NCBI GenBank assembly: GCA_963920765.1
Contig: OY987245.1
Coordinates: forward strand, 19,484,727-19,548,726
Reading direction: 5' to 3'
DNA from: Ulota crispa
Taxonomy: Eukaryota > Streptophyta > Bryopsida > Orthotrichales > Orthotrichaceae
DNA length: 64,000 bases
Shown: positions 44,971 through 56,300 of the stretch, piece after piece
How the letters are laid out: each line of letters opens with the position of its first letter
Numbering within the stretch: the first letter of the stretch is position 1
Position numbers and translations under genes: made by a program
Notes under the pieces: model-generated
Told to the model about the DNA's origin: nothing
The model's database searches: none
The model's input: only the letters and a program-made list of their open reading frames with translations

Positions 44971-45567
44971 CCTATTCAAATTACTTTGAGATTATCTATT
45001 AAAATTTAAACAGGCAACAATAAAGTTCACTCCTAGAACAGATAAGGAACCTTGATTAGGCTCAATGATTATTACTCCAGTCTCAACCTCAACTTTCCAC
45101 ATTCTTGCAAACCTAAAAAAGGTACACAGAATAAATAAGGTGCTTCTTTACTAGAATGTAGCCCTCCTTTCAAAGTCAATTCTTAATAGAGACAAGACAT
45201 TGAAGTGCTGATTAATAAATCACAAACAATGCATAAATATAGAATGGCCAGAAGATAGGTAAGCGTGACAAGTCTTGACTCACCCTTGAGCTGCAGCAAT
45301 GACATGCCCACCAAGCACTATGGATAGATGCCAAGGATCCAAAATCTAATGTTTGGTAGAAGTTGTTTTGGTACTTTGTAGAGAACCTTGCATAAATAAG
45401 ACCTGAATAAATGAGGTACGAGACCTAAATAAGACCTGAACTTTGTAGCCACCTTTGAATTAGACCTTGTCTTTTATCTCCTTTAGGATAAACAATACCC
45501 AAAATTCTAGAAGAAATATTTGCCCTTCGGATGGCATAGCTCTGTGATACCTAGCCACAAGATGTGA

Positions 45568-46152
45568 TATGGAGCAGCTGTTGCAGGGGCGATGCTTTCA
45601 CTACAAAAATCCATAGTTGAATCTACAAAAAGTTGACCATGGTTTTTTGTAGTGTTTCAACACCAATAATCTCAATAAGTTTCTTCTTCCTGACTTCAAT
45701 AAGATTCTAATACCACTAATTGCAACAAATGAATAGTTGCAATCAATTTGGGTTGCATACTCATCTCTCTAGGTTGCCAATCTGGAGTCAAGGCTAGAGT
45801 TTGGACACCAGAGCACCCAAACCCTAACATTCAAAACCGTTCAAAATCATTGAAGCGAGGAAGAAGCAAGGATCGTGCATCGTGCATCGTGCATCGTCAA
45901 TCCCGCAACACATCAGATAGCATTGATGGCCTACTAAAGCCATCACAAGCAGGTTGCCTGGAGTATGGGAAAATATGGTGTATATCATATTCCATACGTA
46001 CATCCGTCCAACCAAACGTATGTCTGTTCAACAAAATGTCCATCTTTCTCAAAGAATCTTTCTACTTGTATTGAGGAATCTTTCTAGTGGTTTTTAGCAT
46101 CTTTCTAGTGGTTCTAGTTTGGTCCAAGCATGGCCTTTTTGGCATTTCCTAT
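45568..46152 (-). repeat. LTR-like repeat, inverted partner of 38741-39255
   Basis: Read on the minus strand it starts GGAAATGCCAAAAAGGCCAT and follows the left copy to the primer-site-like TGGTATTAGAATC and onward to CAGCTGCTC. It is longer by a 56-bp CACTA-ended insertion (45599-45654). Together with the left copy it brackets 6.3 kb containing the integrase-like and HECT-like remnants. Confidence 0.6.
45599..45654. mobile_element. 56-bp CACTA-ended micro-MITE with TTT target duplication
   Basis: The ends CACTACAAAAA and, in reverse, CACTACAAAAAACC begin with the diagnostic CACTA of the En/Spm superfamily, which makes 3-base duplications. TTT flanks it at 45596-45598 and 45655-45657. The partner repeat at 39210-39230 has the uninterrupted sequence (GTGTTGAAAGCTCTGCC), which serves as an empty site. 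Confidence 0.85.
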
Positions 46153-48259
46153 ATGCGATAGGATGTGAAGTTGCTACTGGCTTCACAAAGGTGACTACAC
46201 GAGCAAAGTTTGTCTACAAAAGCAAACCTTGTGAATTGCAAGAAGATCAGAAGACCAAAGCAAGGTCACCACCAGGTTCATACATCTAGCGAGCTTCAAC
46301 AGTTTGGTGTCAATCCGAGAAGCACTGTAAATCATGAGGAGAGGAGAAGGCATGGGCAAAGTTACTGTTAGATGCATACGTCTAGCAATCTTCCATCAAC
46401 TTGGCATCACTCCCCACCTGAGCTTGTTCTCACATTTAATCACCTAGCATGAGCTTTCAGATTTTAGGTTTGAATCCTCATATTAGGTTTTCATAATCTC
46501 GTTTAGCTATCATTGTCAAAGTTTTAAAATTTAAAATTAAAATGAAACCTATGGCTATCTTGGGACGCACCCGGTTTTTTCCCTGCAAGGGGTTTTTTCA
46601 ACAAGCAATGTTTACACAGTGTAAGAGCCTCACTCATGGGCAATCTCACTTTTGCACCATTGATCACTCAAGCTCAGTCCTCATTCCCAATGCCTTAACC
46701 CCTAAGAGTCTTGCTATGAAAATTTAGCATGCCTCCAAGATGGAACCTTCATCACATTCCTTCAATTTTTAAAAAGTCGAACAAGTATTCACACAATCAA
46801 AACCAGTCATTCTATACCCAACTATAAATCAAAAAGGTAAGACTAGTCTGATTTCAAATCCAAGCAAATTTGCAAAATCCCCAGCGTTGAGAATCTCATA
46901 TTTGTTAATTTGGGTTGCGATTCACAATATGGATTCTAGACTTTGATGTGATTTTTTCCAAAAAAAAAAAATTACCTAATGGTTGATTCCATGAGACCAT
47001 GTCTAGCTACAAAACTCCTCAAATGGGTAAAATCTCCAAAACTTATGGTCATTCAAAGTAAGTGGATCTAGCTAGCTCACTACTTTAAAGCTAAAAAAAC
47101 CTTGCCCAATCAAGAGAAAAAAAAGTGACACATCACTAGCCTTCTCCCCTATACATGGGAGTGTGGGCTTCCAACCCATCCCATCCAAAATTCCTCCATC
47201 CACAATGCAATATACAATGCCTATATACACTCCCACTAATAGTTTTAATATTAAAAATAGTAAATTCAAATGTTTGGGTGCAAAATCTAGAGGCTTCAAG
47301 GAACAACAAGCCAATCCAAAAGTTTTGTTGGACTTTTAGCTCCATTTGGACTTGAGTGACATACCAAAACTTGAGCATGCAATGTCTTTTTTCTCTACTT
47401 TTACACCTCTAAGAACCCCATGTGGCCATATTGGGCTCTTTGGTCCTTTTGGGGTTAAATGTGAAAATGTGCTTGCCTGATGCCCTTACCCTACAATTTT
47501 ATCCAATCACAAGAAGTTGTATTTTTGCCATGCATGCTCTTTTAAACTGACGGAAAAATCTCTCTAGATCTTTGCATTCTTTCCCTTTAAATACAGGTAT
47601 GGACACCATTTTTGACTGTGGACTGCTAATCATAGTCACTCTTGCATTATCTTGGTTGTTCTTTGTTTGTCGCAGCGTTTTGACTTCTAGTTAAGATTGG
47701 TTATTAGCGTATTAGCGAATGCACCAGAAGTACAGACATCAAGCCGAATCACAAGACTTTGTATGTGGTAATAGAAATATGTATAGAATTCACCCTTTGC
47801 TATAAAGGAATTTAATTTTTGTACCTTCTCTCATTTTTTGGTGAGCTTTTGATATGTTGGTTTTGAACAACTGGGCTCTCCATTTACAAGCCCAGTACAA
47901 TTGAAGTCTTTTTGTAACTTTTTTTGATAAGAGAGGGGGCCTCCATGTCAGGGTTTCTTTTTCTGGGGATTTGGGGCAAAATTGCACCAAATTCTTTTGA
48001 CTGGCACCAAGCCTATTGAAAAAAAAAACACAATTGCTTGGATGAAATTGCCAAAAAAGCTTCAAACTTTTAAAAAAACTTGGATAAAATTGCCAAATTG
48101 TGGATAAAAATCAAATTATAGATATGTAATATGTGCTAATGTGATATTTTCTATCCAATATGTGGATGAATGTTGAAATACAAAGCATCACTATAACATT
48201 TTAAAACACCACTTTGGCATTTCTTAAAAAATGAAAAAAAAAAAAAACCTTGCTCCAAG
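46153..48259. other. Intergenic, no gene recognised
   Basis: 46250-46400 contains two loosely similar segments (CATACATCTAGCGAGCTTCA and CATACGTCTAGCAATCTTCC). Frames at 46542-46727 and 47072-47378 are short and unsupported. The remainder is AT-rich. Confidence 0.45.
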
Positions 48260-48261
48260 TA

Positions 48262-48575
48262 AGGTAGGAGCACCCATAAATGTCAAACTAAGGGTTTTGA
48301 GCATGATGACTATTAAAAAAAAATTAGCAAATTATAGGATCCTATTAGAAATATCAAAAAAATGAGTTTGCACTTTTGAATATATTATTTGGATACTATG
48401 AGAATAAGTTGTGAATTTTTAAAGAGCAAACTGCCATTGCACCCATAACCACTTTTAAGAATTCATGTTCTCATGATGTACATCCTTATCATTACATCTA
48501 TTTACTTCCACAAATTTTCCAAAATTTCAGAGGTGATGGTTATGAGGACAATATCGCTTATGGGTGTTCCTACTT
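48262..48575. mobile_element. TA-flanked MITE, family C
   Basis: The ends AGGTAGGAGCACCCATAAAT and AAGTAGGAACACCCATAAGC (reverse) sit inside TA. The body matches 35246-35560 in inverted orientation. Confidence 0.85.
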
Positions 48576-48590
48576 TATGACATTACAGAA

Positions 48591-48709
48591 GTCCCAGTTT
48601 GAACAGCTTCGACTAGAACTTCGTTCTCGAAGGTGGGGAACACACAAATTGGTTCAGAACCCAGTGTGAACAGGGTTCGATAAGAACTTCGTTCTCGAGG
48701 GTGAGAACA
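48591..48709. repeat. Two-copy 51-bp repeat upstream of HEME
   Basis: CCCAGTTTGAACAGCTTCGA and CCCAGTGTGAACAGGGTTCG begin the copies, which both continue AGAACTTCGTTCTCGA (a perfect-looking TTCGTTCTCGA core) and end GGAACAC or GAGAACAC. The inner motif GAACTTCGTTC is partly palindromic and could bind a dimeric factor; that is speculation. Confidence 0.7.
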
Positions 48710-49956
48710 CCATAGAGAACAAGAGTGGATGAACCCAATCCAGTTCGGAGATCCCGCGCTTCCCCCTCCCCAAGACACCAACATCAACTCTCTCTCTCGC
48801 ACGCTCTTCTTCCACCTTCCCAATTCTCAACAATCTCCTCAACTCCTTCAAATTTCGTACTCAAATTCCTGATTGCAGACCCAATCCAAAGCTCCACCAA
48901 GCTCGCAAGCCAATTCTTTCTTTAATATAACATATTGCCGCAAGGGGCGTACATCAGGTACTCTGTTCTCCTCATTTTTACTCTGCCCTTCATTTTCCCT
49001 TCCGCCATTTTGCACTTCTCGTTTTTGCAACAATTTTATGTGTCTCTTTATTTTTTCTCTTGCGAAGAAGCCATTGCCGAATTTGCATCTCTCCGAATCC
49101 CGAACTGTCGCATTCTCTGGTTCTCTGAAAAGCCAGAGAGGCGATACTCAAGCATTGTTTTCTCACAGTTTTGTTTAGGTCACGTATTTTCGGAGAAAGA
49201 CAAGAGAACGCTATCGTCGTCATCGTCATCGACGTCGTCGTCGTGGTAGCAGGTGGAGAGATCCACTACGCCATTTTGCGCTTCTCATTTTGCAGTAATT
49301 TGTTGTGACTCTTCTTTTTGTGACGCCATTTCTGAAGTTGCATCTCTCGGAATCCCGAACTGTCGCATTCTCTGGTTCTCTGAAAAGCCAGAGAGGCGAT
49401 TCTCAAGCATTGTTTCTCACAGTTTTGTTTAGGTCACGTGTTTTTGGAAGAAGACGAGACAACGTTGTCATCGTCGTCGTCGTGGTAGCAGGTGGAGAGA
49501 GCCACTACGCCAATTTGCACTTCTCATTTTGCAATAATTTGTTGTGACTCTTCTCTTTTTGACGCCATTTCCGAAGTTGCATCTCTCTGAATCCCGAACT
49601 GTCGCATTCTCTGGTTCTCTGAAAAGCCAGAGAGGCGATTCTCAAGCATTGTTTTCTCACAGTTTTGTTTAGGTCACGTGTTTTTGGAGTAAGACAAGCG
49701 AGCGCTATCGTCGTCATCGTCATCGTCGTCGTTTTTTGCAATATTTTTTGTGACAATTCTCTTGTTGACGCCATTTCCTAAGTTACATCTCTCGGATTCC
49801 CGAACTGTCGCTCTCTGGTTCTCTGAAAAGCCAGAGAGGCGATACTCAAACATTGTTTCTCACAGTTTTGTTTAGGTCACGTGTTTTTAGAGGAAGACAA
49901 GCGAGCACTGTCGTCATCGTCGTCGTCGTCGTCGTAGCAGGTGGAGAGAGAGAGCG
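48710..49956 (+). promoter_or_regulatory. HEME promoter/leader: four ~200-255-bp tandem repeats with G-boxes
   Basis: From about 49005 to 49950 units repeat GCCATTT, GCATCTCTC, ATCCCGAACTGTCGC, CTCTGAAAAGCCAGAGAGGC and TTTTGTTTAGGTCACG, each ending in a TCG/TCA-rich trinucleotide run. Three units carry a perfect G-box CACGTG (49435, 49675, 49878); the first has CACGTA (49181). The array runs to within about 70 bases of the ATG. G-boxes bind bZIP and bHLH factors such as HY5 and PIFs, known regulators of tetrapyrrole genes, so light control is plausible. Short frames across the array are repeat artefacts. Confidence 0.7.
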
Positions 49957-51195
49957 ATGGCTGCTTTGAAGGCGCTCAGCGGCTGCTCTCACTGCAACTC
50001 CACCGAATTTTTCTCCACTTCGTCCTCTTTACCTTCGCAACGAGCGGGATGCAGCGTGGGACGCAGCGTTCGTCGTAGCGCGACGGCGACGCAATTCAAG
50101 GGGGGCAACGAGCCGTTGCTGCTGCGAGTGGCGCGAGGGGAGGACGCGGAGAGGACGCCGGTGTGGCTGATGCGGCAAGCAGGGCGTTACATGGCGGATT
50201 TCCGCAAGTATTCAGACAAGCTCTCCTTCAGGGAGAGGTCAGAGACAGCGGAGATCGCAATCGAGCTGTCTTTGCAACCGTGGACGGCATTCCAAACAGA
50301 CGGCGTGATTATGTTCTCCGACATCTTAACGCCATTGCCAGCACTCGGCATCGACTTCAACATGGTGAAAGGAAAAGGTCCAGTAATCTCAACGCCCGTG
50401 CGCACTCTCGACGACGTCAAGAAGCTCAAAACCCTAGATGACCCGGAGGCATCACTCCCGTTCATACACCAAATCCTCTCGTCTCTCCGAAAGGAGGTGG
50501 ACGGGAAGGCAACTCTGATAGGGTTTGTAGGAACGCCGTGGACGCTCGCAGCATACGCCATGGAAGGCATGTCGGATAAAACCCTAACCAAGACCAAGTC
50601 CATCATGCAACATAATCCCGAGGTTTTGCATGCGTTTTTGCAGCATCTGACTGACATGCTGGTGATTTATGTTTGCCACCAAATCGACTCTGGTGCACAA
50701 ATCGTGCAGTTTTTTGATTCGTGGGCGCATCATCTCTCTCCTCAGCAGTTCCGTGAATTCAGTTGGCCTTATGCAGAAGAATTGACGGCTCGAGTGAAAG
50801 CTGCTCGTCCTGATGTGCCTTTGATTTTTCATGCGAATGGCGGTACTGGAAAGTTGCATATCATTGCGGAGCGGGCACATCAAGATGTGGTTGTAGGGTT
50901 GGATTGGGCTTCGGAAATGCATCAAGCGAGAGAGCAGCTCGGTGAGCAGTCGGTGTTGCAGGGGAATGTGGATCCCATGGTGCTGTTTGGCCCTGAAGAG
51001 GCCATTCGGAAAGCTGTCCAGGAAAACATTCGAGACGCTGGTGGTAGACGTCATATACTCAACGTTGGACATGGTGTTATTCAAGGAACTCCTGAGCATG
51101 CTGTGAAGCTCTTTTGCCAGGTTGCCAGAGAAAGCACCTCCACCACCTCAAGCTCTTCTTCGTCCAGGTCTGAAGGCCAGCTTCTGCAAGTTTAG
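49957..51195 (+). CDS. HEME: Uroporphyrinogen III decarboxylase, plastid, intronless
   Basis: The 412-aa product starts at the ATG at 49957. The first ~47 residues are Ser/Thr/Arg-rich without acidic residues except one Glu, typical of a chloroplast transit peptide. The mature enzyme shows RQAGRYM (73-79), FSDILTPLPALG with catalytic Asp122, GFVGTPWTLAAYAMEG with Tyr200, FDSWAHHLSP (Ser255), FHANGG, GLDW and NVGHGVIQGTPEHAV with His372. All substrate-binding residues known from UroD structures are present. It removes four acetate carboxyls from uroporphyrinogen III to give coproporphyrinogen III, the last shared step cluster before haem and chlorophyll branch. A Ser-rich tail follows the core. 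No introns, although plant HEME genes are usually split, so a retrocopy is possible; a paralog elsewhere would support that. The frame is undamaged. Confidence 0.96.
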   Translation: MAALKALSGCSHCNSTEFFSTSSSLPSQRAGCSVGRSVRRSATATQFKGGNEPLLLRVARGEDAERTPVWLMRQAGRYMADFRKYSDKLSFRERSETAEIAIELSLQPWTAFQTDGVIMFSDILTPLPALGIDFNMVKGKGPVISTPVRTLDDVKKLKTLDDPEASLPFIHQILSSLRKEVDGKATLIGFVGTPWTLAAYAMEGMSDKTLTKTKSIMQHNPEVLHAFLQHLTDMLVIYVCHQIDSGAQIVQFFDSWAHHLSPQQFREFSWPYAEELTARVKAARPDVPLIFHANGGTGKLHIIAERAHQDVVVGLDWASEMHQAREQLGEQSVLQGNVDPMVLFGPEEAIRKAVQENIRDAGGRRHILNVGHGVIQGTPEHAVKLFCQVARESTSTTSSSSSSRSEGQLLQV

Positions 51196-51227
51196 GGTTT
51201 CCGGTACTATTAGGACTCTCTCTCTCT

Positions 51228-51261
51228 CCTAAACCCTAAACCCTAAACCTTAACCCTAAAA
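51228..51261. repeat. Short telomere-like repeat (CCCTAAA)n in HEME 3' region
   Basis: About four consecutive or near-consecutive CCTAAAC units follow a CT-rich tract 20-60 bases after the HEME stop. Confidence 0.85.
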
Positions 51262-51844
51262 ACAGCATCTTTGGTCTTTTCTTGCGGTAGAACTACCCAG
51301 AATCGTCACGCTAGTTTTGCTGCTAAACTTGGCACTCCTACCAATTTTGTTTCTTATTGCTACAAAAAAATGTGAATATCGGTGTTCAAGGGTTTAGCAT
51401 GTTTGGGATTGCTGTTGCTACTTGTAATGCTGAGCCTAGTTTTAGGGCTTTGTGTTTTCCAACGCATCAAAGAATGTGTTTTTTGCTTTGGACACAGAAG
51501 GCTTGGATACTTGAAAACGGAGGGTTTGAAGTTGAAAGTTTTGGTAGATGACCTAGAGCTCCTCAATTTATGTAAGTTTTGAGCAAACTTCGATCAAGTC
51601 AGAGTATTTCTTGAGAAATGAAGTCTGTTGCAGAACTGTTTGTACGGACCCAATGAGTTTTGTAAGTGAGCTTCAATGGAACACAAACTAAACTCCAAAC
51701 TGCACAAACATCTTGAGGGTGGTTGGTGTTTCGTTCTGGCAAGGTTACCCTCCTGTATCCATTGTTTGAAAATTTTAGGGAAGCAGTTTTGAATTCGATT
51801 TGTTAGGGATGTTAGTTTTCTTTCTTTCTTTGAGGTTCTAAGGC
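51262..51844. other. 3' flank of HEME
   Basis: Unremarkable. It probably includes the 3' untranslated region at its start. The small frames are not supported as genes. Confidence 0.5.
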
Positions 51845-52120
51845 AAAATTTGATGGATACCCCTGAAGTTTACAATATTTGTACAGATGCACTTGGTTTT
51901 CAGAAATTGCACAAATGTCTTCCGACCGTAATTTTCAGGTGTTTGTTCTGTTGTGCACATCACTTCTTCCTTTGTGCACACACTCCTTATTTGCTTCAAC
52001 ATTGATCATGACACATCCCACAAAAGCACAGCAGACCCTAATGATCCGAGAGTATTTGTGCCGTTTCTGAAAGATCAGGGGCATCTGTACAAATTTTGCA
52101 AACTTCAGGGGTACCCCTTC
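51845..52120. mobile_element. Diverged foldback MITE, family B
   Basis: It starts GGCAAAATTTGATGGATACC and ends GCAAACTTCAGGGGTACCCC, matching the arms of 31436-31706 and 62409-62725 at lower identity. The CACTTCTTCCTTTGTGC segment near the centre is shared. Confidence 0.65.
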
Positions 52121-53345
52121 TATCAAAAGGATATGAAACTGAATTTTGGGGAGGTGAAACTTCTTGAAATATTTTTCAATAGATTTTCCTTGAAAGACAA
52201 GAGGAATTGGCATCTAATCCAAGTTGTTTCATATTTTTTGGAGCTTTGTGAAATTAGTTATGAAATTTTGAAGTGGAAAGGCCATAAGTCTCTAAAATGG
52301 TGCACCTCCTCAAATGTATATTCCAATGTACATTGTTGAAGGGCTACGAAAAACATGTGCAATTGGTGAGAGGTGCACCATTTTAGAGCATGCACCATTT
52401 TAGAGCATGCACCATTTTAGAACCTCCTACCTTAGAATCTGTCCTGGACGCCAACCTAGCTAGCTGTGCTGCAAGGGAATTGTGCTTCTGAACGCCTCTA
52501 GTGACTCCCGTAGAGGACAATAGATCTGCTCAAAGAGATCATTTTGAGTACAAGAATCAAAATCAAATTTGTTCAGATTTAGATTTGTTATCAGTGGATG
52601 TATAATGGATGCTTTCATAATGTATTTTGAGCTTCATTTCACAAGTTCTATACAGAACGGAGAACCTACATAGTGAACAGACAAAGGCCTCCCCGTGATA
52701 CTCAAATAGACCTCTGCATGAACATACACACCACAGAGAGACCTCATAAACCATGGAGAGAAAATACACAAAACCTGTGCCCTAATTTTAACATCCAAAT
52801 AACGACCATCATGCAATGAATACAGACTATTCATTATCTAGACTTATCAAACCTTATTGAATTACTGCCAAACATTCTGTACAGCGTCATCTCAACTGAT
52901 ATTGCTCGATTCAAATTCCCTGCAAGTACACAGAAGAGCCTTATCCCCAACAAAAGCATGGCAATGCCAGATCAGCATTATATTGAATTGAATTGAATTG
53001 AATTGAATTGTCATTTCCAGCATTTGGAAACAACAAAACCATACTGACAGCTTGCCTCCCACCGAGAGGAGCTGCAGCTGGTCCATCACAAATACTGGTT
53101 CAAGGCTCCTGAAGACCAGAACTAAGCAATACTGTTCTCCTCTTCTGGTTCAGTGGCTCCGTCGTGTGCATGTGCACACTCAAATCCTTCCTAACTTGAC
53201 AGAAAAACCAAATCTTCTCTCCAAACCTGGTTTTTCTCAATCTGTCAAGGAAATTGTGTCACCGAACTTTTAAGATTGGTTGATTCGACCCCAGCCTCTA
53301 TACAGGCAGGTTTTGTGGTTTGTTCCCATATTTTCAACAGAACTG
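52121..53345. other. Intergenic with a small hairpin/triplicate and a TTGAA microsatellite
   Basis: At 52373-52420 the unit GAGCATGCACCATTTTA repeats about three times and pairs with TCTAAAATGGTGCACCTCC at 52292 to form a hairpin. CCTCCTACCTTAGA at 52422 resembles a family C or 19127-type end. A (TTGAA)n microsatellite lies at 52981-53011. No gene. Confidence 0.55.
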
Positions 53346-56300
53346 TTACAATGGTGTCAGCTCCGGAACTATTCTGTTCTGCAAACCTCTGGCGAGCTCC
53401 ACTAGATCCGTGCTAGAGCTTGGTTGGGACTCTCCTCGGCGGATGAGCTGGTCAATGACGCCCAAGATCGAGCGGATAATTTCCTTGCTGGCAGTGATCC
53501 AGTTCAACATGTCACGTGAATGCAACGGGTTGCATAGCAGCTTGGAAAACAGAGTCACTGTCTCGCGTATCAAACACGCCCTGCAGAAGAAAATATGTTC
53601 ATAACAGAGAGATCAGACATCAAATCCCAGTAGGATTGACACAATTAGCAATTGTATTCAAAAAGCGACGATAGGTGTGTTATCACAACATCAATCAGGG
53701 ACATGTCTATTCCTAAACACTAAAACCCTAAGTATAAACCTAAATAGCCTTTTTGGAATGTGTGTTTACAAAATCACAAAAAGCCAAAGCCTCCATAAAT
53801 TTAGTCAAATCTTATATCGAATTGTCACTGTAGGATCTTAAATTTGACGTACTGTGGATCACATAGCAACGTGATTTATTTTCTACAATCTAGTGGCTCA
53901 TACTCATCTCCAAGAACTCTCTTTTCAGACTAAAGAGAAAACCAAGTGCTGCGATGGATCCCTATGCACAAAATAGCTTGAGTAGAATGACCACATCTAG
54001 ACTTCGATTTATTTTTTAGGTTAATGCTAAAATAGACTAGAGCAATGATTCGCTTTCTAACTAAAAAACTAAAGTAGTATTGATTTGGAAGGGTTTTAGT
54101 TTAAATATAAAAACATTGTCAACACCAAAATGAGAAGCCTTGGGGGCGCATGTAGGGGCGAAACAATACCTGTAATCCTCACAATCTGCTGTACTCTCGA
54201 CGGCGTTGTAACTTGCCAACGCCTCATCCTCCTCTGCCTTGAGCTCCTGAACGAGAAGGGAGATCAGCTTGCACGGGATGTCGAAGCAATACTTCTCTCC
54301 ATTGGAAACACTACTACTACTACTACAAGCTGCTGTTGCAGAATCTCCTGTGCTATTTGATTGTTTGCGAGGCTCCGGCTCCTGCTGGAGGGTCTCGCTG
54401 TGCAATCCGTTTCCACCATCAGTACTGACGTTGGACTCCTTCAATGGCACATTACTCGGCTCCAATTTCATTTGGGAGTGCAAAAGAATTCGAACACCAG
54501 CATCTCCGGAACTTGTCAGAAACGCTAGCACTCGTATGGCATCCCGTTTTAAAGCATACGCCTGCACAAAACTCATTTCCAGACGGCAAAGAGACAATAA
54601 TCAATACGACCTCATAATTTCAAGTTAGTCAAACAAAAGCTAAAATAAACGATACTCCCTCTGTCCATCTAAAAACGTCCAAAAAGCTTCCTTGCAAAGG
54701 ATTAACTGTGTTTTTAGTCTTTGTGCTAGTGACACATGCATTCTAGAATCAATTTACCATCTACCAAATGTATGCAAAATCTCCAGCTTTGATGTCGCCA
54801 TTTAGGCACCCAAATTCTATGCAAATAGTACCATACTTGTGCATGTTGCCAACTCCTCATTATTGATGATTTTAAGATTAGTAGCAACAATAGTACCTCA
54901 TATGGGCAAGGCCAAGCTTGCTAGGAGAGGAATGCTCTAATGGCTTAAACTTGCCCCCATGAGATCATTGAACATGGCAAATGCTTTCTCAGCATTTGAA
55001 ATCAGCAAAAGGGAGCTGAGATTTTTAGTGGTACAAGAAATGTGTCTGATTTGGAGCTTGTTAGAGGGACAGAGGGAGTGCAATGTAAGAAAGCACAATC
55101 AAAGAATACGAGGTAGCATTTCCACGAGTTCTGGAAAAGATAAATGGTTCGCAGCAGTAATTAAGAAGTTCTTCCAAAAGTTTCGTGATTGAAGACCACA
55201 GAGGATCCTTGCACAGTCGAACAGCCTGCTCGACATTGTTTCTAACTTGACTGATTACTGATTACGTGAGAACACACACACCTGTAAACTGCTGCCCGAG
55301 AATTTCAAACAAGAAGATATGCCATCAAGCACAACCTTGCATGAATCTTCCTTCTCTTGCATTTCAAGGTTTTGGTTGTGGGACCTCGCTTCCTCATTGG
55401 ATCTGGCGTCACCTTGCTTCCTCAGTTCGCACCAACAGCCGCCAAGGGAGGTATCAAGGGCAGAAAAGAACATCCGAAGAAGGACAGGACCTGCGAGTAA
55501 TGGAGGAACTCGTCGTCAGGATTGGATTCAAGATTCTTCATACTCAGCCAAAATATACATGATGCTGGAAAACTTTCATCCGACTCATGGCATGAGAGTA
55601 GTTGCTTGAGAAAGCATCATTCTAGTAACAATGGACTTGTACGGTACTTTCATCACTTGAGCTGTGCATGGAAAGGTTAAGTGCACACCTACAATGTAAG
55701 AGAAGGTGCACCAGACGGATCGCTTGGAGTTGGACTCCCACTCCAACCGTCTCCTCAGCGGTCTCCTTGAGAAGAGAAGCCAATCTTCCATACCATAACA
55801 AAGACCCAAACCTGCAAGACAATAAAATAAAACAAGTGCACGTTGGTAAATTGTAAATGGACATAAACAAATCAAAGCAACTCTCAAAAAATGTCATTGA
55901 AAAGGAACTCCAGAAACGTACTGTGCCCTTTCTAAAACAGGCTCGGTATGCGCCACGATTAAGCCCATAATGGCAGTCACCTCGAACCTAATACCCAGGT
56001 TGGGGGAACGCGCAGCCATGTCAAGTAACCCGGCTACAAAAGGACTCAGATCCGAGCTGGATGACATGTCAACATCATCGTTGTCACGGTGCATTGCTAC
56101 GGCTTCTTCCTTATCTTCGACTTGCTCTGGTTCTACAGAATTCGTGTTGGTAGGTACGTTTTGCAACTTCGAAGGTCCACAAAACACCCGCGGAGAAGAA
56201 AAGACGGGAAGGGAAGAAATTTGTTCCTGCTGTTGCTGCTGCCTCATGCCACCATTGGATATAAACCAGCCTCGTCCTTCATACGTCATGTTCAGTCTGT

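Noticed and set aside
50584..51099. 171- and 156-codon minus-strand frames over HEME
   Set aside because: Antisense shadows of a gene with clear conserved motifs on the plus strand.
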